Shown here in pieces: positions 61,596 to 64,000 of a stretch of DNA of 64,000 bases. Under the pieces are notes generated by a model that saw only the letters and a program-made list of their open reading frames with translations, did no database searches and was not told the DNA's origin. This stretch comes from Acidobacteriota bacterium. GTDB lineage: Bacteria; Acidobacteriota; Terriglobia; 2-12-FULL-54-10. Each line of letters opens with the position of its first letter. Position 1 is the first letter of the stretch. The position numbers were made by a program, and so were the translations under genes. Location of the stretch: the NCBI GenBank assembly GCA_009691245.1, contig SHUM01000008.1, forward strand, positions 16,851 through 80,850, in the 5' to 3' direction.

Positions 61596-63185
61596 ATGAG
61601 CTTCTACCGGCGCGGCGTCTTTATCATTCCGGCAACAATCATACTGTCCGCGGTGTTGGGCGGGGTCTATGGCCCTAGCGTGGGCGCGCAATCGAGCGCA
61701 AACGAAGAGAACGTCCGCAAGACCATTGAGTCCATTACCAGCGTGCTGGGCACCGTTGAGATGCAGTATGCCGACCCGGTGGACACCCAGAAGGCCATCT
61801 ACGGCGGCGCCATTCCCGGCATGTTGACTTCGCTTGATCCGCACTCCAATTTCTTTGATCCCAAGTCGTTCGCCGCCATGCGCGAAGACCAGCGCGGGCG
61901 CTACTACGGCGTGGGCATGCAGGTGGCTCCGCGCAATGGCCGCACGGTGGTGATGGCGCCGTTCCCCGGCTCGCCCGCCTATAAGGCTGGCCTGCGCCCC
62001 GGCGACGTGATCTGGCAGGTGGACGATTCCCTCACCGAGGGGCTGAACACCACGGAAGTCGCCAACTTGCTGAAAGGCCCGCGCGGGACCACGGTCCGCG
62101 TGCAGGCCATGCGTGAGGGCACGCCGGAGCCGCTGAAGTTTGTGATCATCCGCGACGAGATTCCGCGCTTCAGCGTCGAGCATGCCCATATGATCGAGCC
62201 TGGCGTGGGCTATCTGCGCATTTCAAGTTTCATGGAGACCACTTCGAGCGAGCTGCGCGAACATATGCGCGAGATGAGCGCCGAGGGCCTGACCGGCCTG
62301 GTGGTGGACCTGCGCGGCAATCCCGGCGGCCTCTTGAAAGAAGGCGTCTCGGTGGCCGAGACGTTCCTGCAGCGCGGTCAGGTGATCGTGTCGCATAAAG
62401 GACGCAACTCGCGCGAGCAGCAGTACTCGGCCTCGCGCGCGGCGCGCGGCAGCGAATTTCCGCTGGTGGTGTTGATTGACCGCTCCAGCGCCAGCGCCGC
62501 CGAGATCGTCTCCGGGGCCATACAAGATCATGACCGCGGATTGATTGTCGGCGAGCCCAGCTTCGGCAAGGGGCTAGTGCAGACCGTGTTCCCGCTCAGC
62601 GAGAACACCGGCTTGGCGCTGACCACGGCGAAGTATTACACGCCCAGCGGACGGCTCATCCAGCGCGATTACTCGAGCCTCTCGCTCTACGATTATTTCA
62701 ACGACACCAACAAGGCCGCCGGCACTGTCAGCCAGACGGACGTGCGCCACACCGATACGGGCCGCACGGTTTACGGCGGCGGCGGCATCACTCCGGATGT
62801 GAGCTTCTCCCCGCCCAAGCCCAACGAGTTTCAGTTGACGCTGGCGCGCCGCGACGTATTCTTCAAATTCGCCAGCCGCTATTTGGCCGAGAACAAGTCC
62901 ATCAGCAAAGAGTTTGAGGTAACCCAGCCTGTGGTCGAGCGCTTCAAGCGTTTTCTGAAGGAAGAAGACGTAGCCTACGAAGGCGCCGACTTCGAGGCCA
63001 ATCTCGACTTCATCAAGCAGCGCGTGAAGATCCAACTGGTGTTGGTGGAGTTCGGCATGAACGATGCCTACCGGGTGGAAGCCATCCACGATCCCTCGAT
63101 CAAGAAAGCCATTGAAATGCTCCCGCTGGCCGGCTCGATGTTGGAGAATACTCGCCGCGCGCAACTGGAAAAAGAGAAGCCCTAG
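61596..63185 (+). CDS. ctpA: Carboxy-terminal processing protease (CtpA, S41)
   Basis: A 529-residue exported protease. An N-terminal hydrophobic segment (FIIPATIILSAVLGGVYG) leads to the helical region, a PDZ domain (AYKAGLRPGDVIWQVDDSLT near residue 127), and the S41 catalytic core: the Ser in LIDRSSASAAEIVSGAIQDH near residue 300 and the Lys in VGEPSFGKGLVQTVFPLSEN. It cleaves proteins from their C-terminus in the periplasm. ATG 61596 follows GGGAG; an upstream GTG (61569) is less likely. The last 130 residues after GGGITPDV are a less typical C-terminal extension. Confidence 0.92.
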   Translation: MSFYRRGVFIIPATIILSAVLGGVYGPSVGAQSSANEENVRKTIESITSVLGTVEMQYADPVDTQKAIYGGAIPGMLTSLDPHSNFFDPKSFAAMREDQRGRYYGVGMQVAPRNGRTVVMAPFPGSPAYKAGLRPGDVIWQVDDSLTEGLNTTEVANLLKGPRGTTVRVQAMREGTPEPLKFVIIRDEIPRFSVEHAHMIEPGVGYLRISSFMETTSSELREHMREMSAEGLTGLVVDLRGNPGGLLKEGVSVAETFLQRGQVIVSHKGRNSREQQYSASRAARGSEFPLVVLIDRSSASAAEIVSGAIQDHDRGLIVGEPSFGKGLVQTVFPLSENTGLALTTAKYYTPSGRLIQRDYSSLSLYDYFNDTNKAAGTVSQTDVRHTDTGRTVYGGGGITPDVSFSPPKPNEFQLTLARRDVFFKFASRYLAENKSISKEFEVTQPVVERFKRFLKEEDVAYEGADFEANLDFIKQRVKIQLVLVEFGMNDAYRVEAIHDPSIKKAIEMLPLAGSMLENTRRAQLEKEKP

Positions 63186-63206
63186 CGGCGTATTGCCGGA
63201 TGGCGT

Positions 63207-63351
63207 GACAGTGCCGCGCGCGTCAGCAAGCGGGCCAATGGCACACCCGCGTCCCCAGCCGGCGATGATTTCCTTCAATCCCAAAATACAACAGCGTGTT
63301 GATCGGGCAGGGTTCTCCATCGGCCCGCTCGCTGACGCGCGCGGCACTGTC
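63207..63351. repeat. Intergenic palindrome related to family A
   Basis: Arms 63207-63236 and 63322-63351 (30 bases, one mismatch), 85 bases apart: gacagtgccgcgcgcgtcag. It shares the gacag-gccgcg start with family A but has a different core. It lies between the convergent ctpA and LysR-type genes. Confidence 0.8.
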
Positions 63352-63366
63352 CCGCCGGACGGTTAC

Positions 63367-64000
63367 TTAACTTTTAATGGATTTGGTGGCAGCCGCCGCC
63401 GAGTAGGCGGCGGGCGGATGCGCTTCCGGGACCAGGGTGGCCATCAGGCGACGTGCTGCTTCCGGCAGATAGCCGCGCTTGCGCCAGGCCATGCCTTCCA
63501 CCTGCTTGCCGAACAGGTGGCTGGCGTCCACGATCTTCACGTCCTTGCGAATATCCGGGCTGGTCTCCTGCTCCTGAATCACCGTGATACCCAGTCCCTC
63601 GCGCACGAATCCGAGCAGCAGGCGCGAATCGCCGGTCTCAACCAGCGTGCGATATTCCAGGCCCTTCTCCTGAAAGGCGCGATGGATGCGCTTGCCGGAA
63701 GATGCTTCGCGGTCGGGCAGGATCAGAGGGACTTTGCTCAGGTCGGCGAGCGAGATATCCTTCTTCCTGGCGAGTTCATGCTTGATGGGAATGGCCAGCA
63801 TCATGCGCAGCTCCACGCACTTGTGCCACTCGAGCGTGGGCGGACAGGACTCCAGCGGAAGGTAGCCGAAGTCGGCGGTGCCCTGTTCGATCATCGCGCC
63901 GATCTCGAAGCCGCGGCGCCGCAGGACTAGAATCTCAACCTGGGGATGTTGGTTCATGAACGTCTTCAGGCGGCTCAAGAATTTGTTGAGTATGGCCTGT
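63367..64000 (-). CDS. LysR-type transcriptional regulator, 3' part
   Basis: The effector-binding domain of a LysR regulator: KFLSRLKTFMNQHPQVEILV, DFGYLPLESCPPTLEWHKCV, MMLAIPIKHELARKKDISLA and LLGFVREGLGITVIQEQETS are the typical alternating segments. The frame is open to the window edge, so the DNA-binding N-terminal part lies beyond it. The usual effector-binding domain length is nearly complete. Targets are unknown. Confidence 0.85.
   Translation of the reverse strand, partial: QAILNKFLSRLKTFMNQHPQVEILVLRRRGFEIGAMIEQGTADFGYLPLESCPPTLEWHKCVELRMMLAIPIKHELARKKDISLADLSKVPLILPDREASSGKRIHRAFQEKGLEYRTLVETGDSRLLLGFVREGLGITVIQEQETSPDIRKDVKIVDASHLFGKQVEGMAWRKRGYLPEAARRLMATLVPEAHPPAAYSAAAATKSIKS

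Noticed and set aside
1..64000. tRNA, rRNA, CRISPR arrays or prophage genes
   Set aside because: No cloverleaf, rRNA core or regularly spaced repeats were seen; the repeats are isolated palindromes.

Overview
The window is a GC-rich bacterial chromosome segment, densely coded on both strands, with no rRNA, tRNA, CRISPR array or phage. Several features fit Acidobacteriota: a late futalosine-pathway menaquinone gene, an Hfq-like protein with a long N-terminal extension, a rodA-ribonuclease E/G neighbourhood, a YfhO-type membrane protein, and many imperfect GC-rich intergenic palindromes. This assignment is inference from gene content; there is no 16S gene here.

Layout. 0-3.5 kb: partial mqnD, a MetE-like protein without zinc ligands, a zinc-ribbon protein, purC and a Fis-type regulator, closed by a bidirectional terminator. 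3.5-6 kb: two minus-strand genes (secreted TPR protein, unknown alpha-helical protein). 6.2-14 kb: a glycan block (GT2, epimerase, aminotransferase, methyltransferase) followed by the cell-elongation genes mreD-mrdA-mrdB. 14.5-17.3 kb: an RNase E/G with a 440-residue insertion in its S1 domain. 17.4-31.4 kb: YfhO protein, a minus-strand run of small genes (yggS-yggU-M24 peptidase-two membrane proteins), then tmk, holB, hfq-like, thioesterase, DinB, amidohydrolase, SDR and a LON-domain protein. 31.5-41 kb: MoxR-type ATPase/VWA pair, pirin, GMC oxidoreductase with its small subunit, an ECF-type sigma/anti-sigma pair, a chromate transporter and an MBL-PilZ fusion. 41.5-49 kb: CbiX, a TIM-barrel protein, asnS, a beta-propeller gene broken by an in-frame TGA, a deoxyhypusine synthase-like enzyme and a LOG-family protein.

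49-58 kb is a minus-strand metabolic region. It encodes a three-subunit molybdenum hydroxylase whose FAD subunit carries the four-cysteine insertion typical of 4-hydroxybenzoyl-CoA reductase, a dienoyl-CoA-hydratase-like enzyme and both subunits of a family I CoA-transferase. Together these suggest CoA-dependent processing of an aromatic or alicyclic acid. Inside it lie a MazEF module, a dead REP-associated transposase with its palindromes, and the most interesting gene: an ArsC/Spx-like thioredoxin-fold protein (54389-54739) whose catalytic cysteine codon is TGA. It has a strong Shine-Dalgarno, full family length, a U-x-x-C motif and a stem-loop at the right distance downstream, so it is a candidate selenoprotein. 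58-64 kb holds an outer-membrane protein gene, palindromic repeats with DUF2442 gene remnants, a CtpA protease and a partial LysR regulator.

Functions are assigned by reading motifs in the translated sequence, without database searches. Start codons were chosen from ribosome-binding sites and family length.
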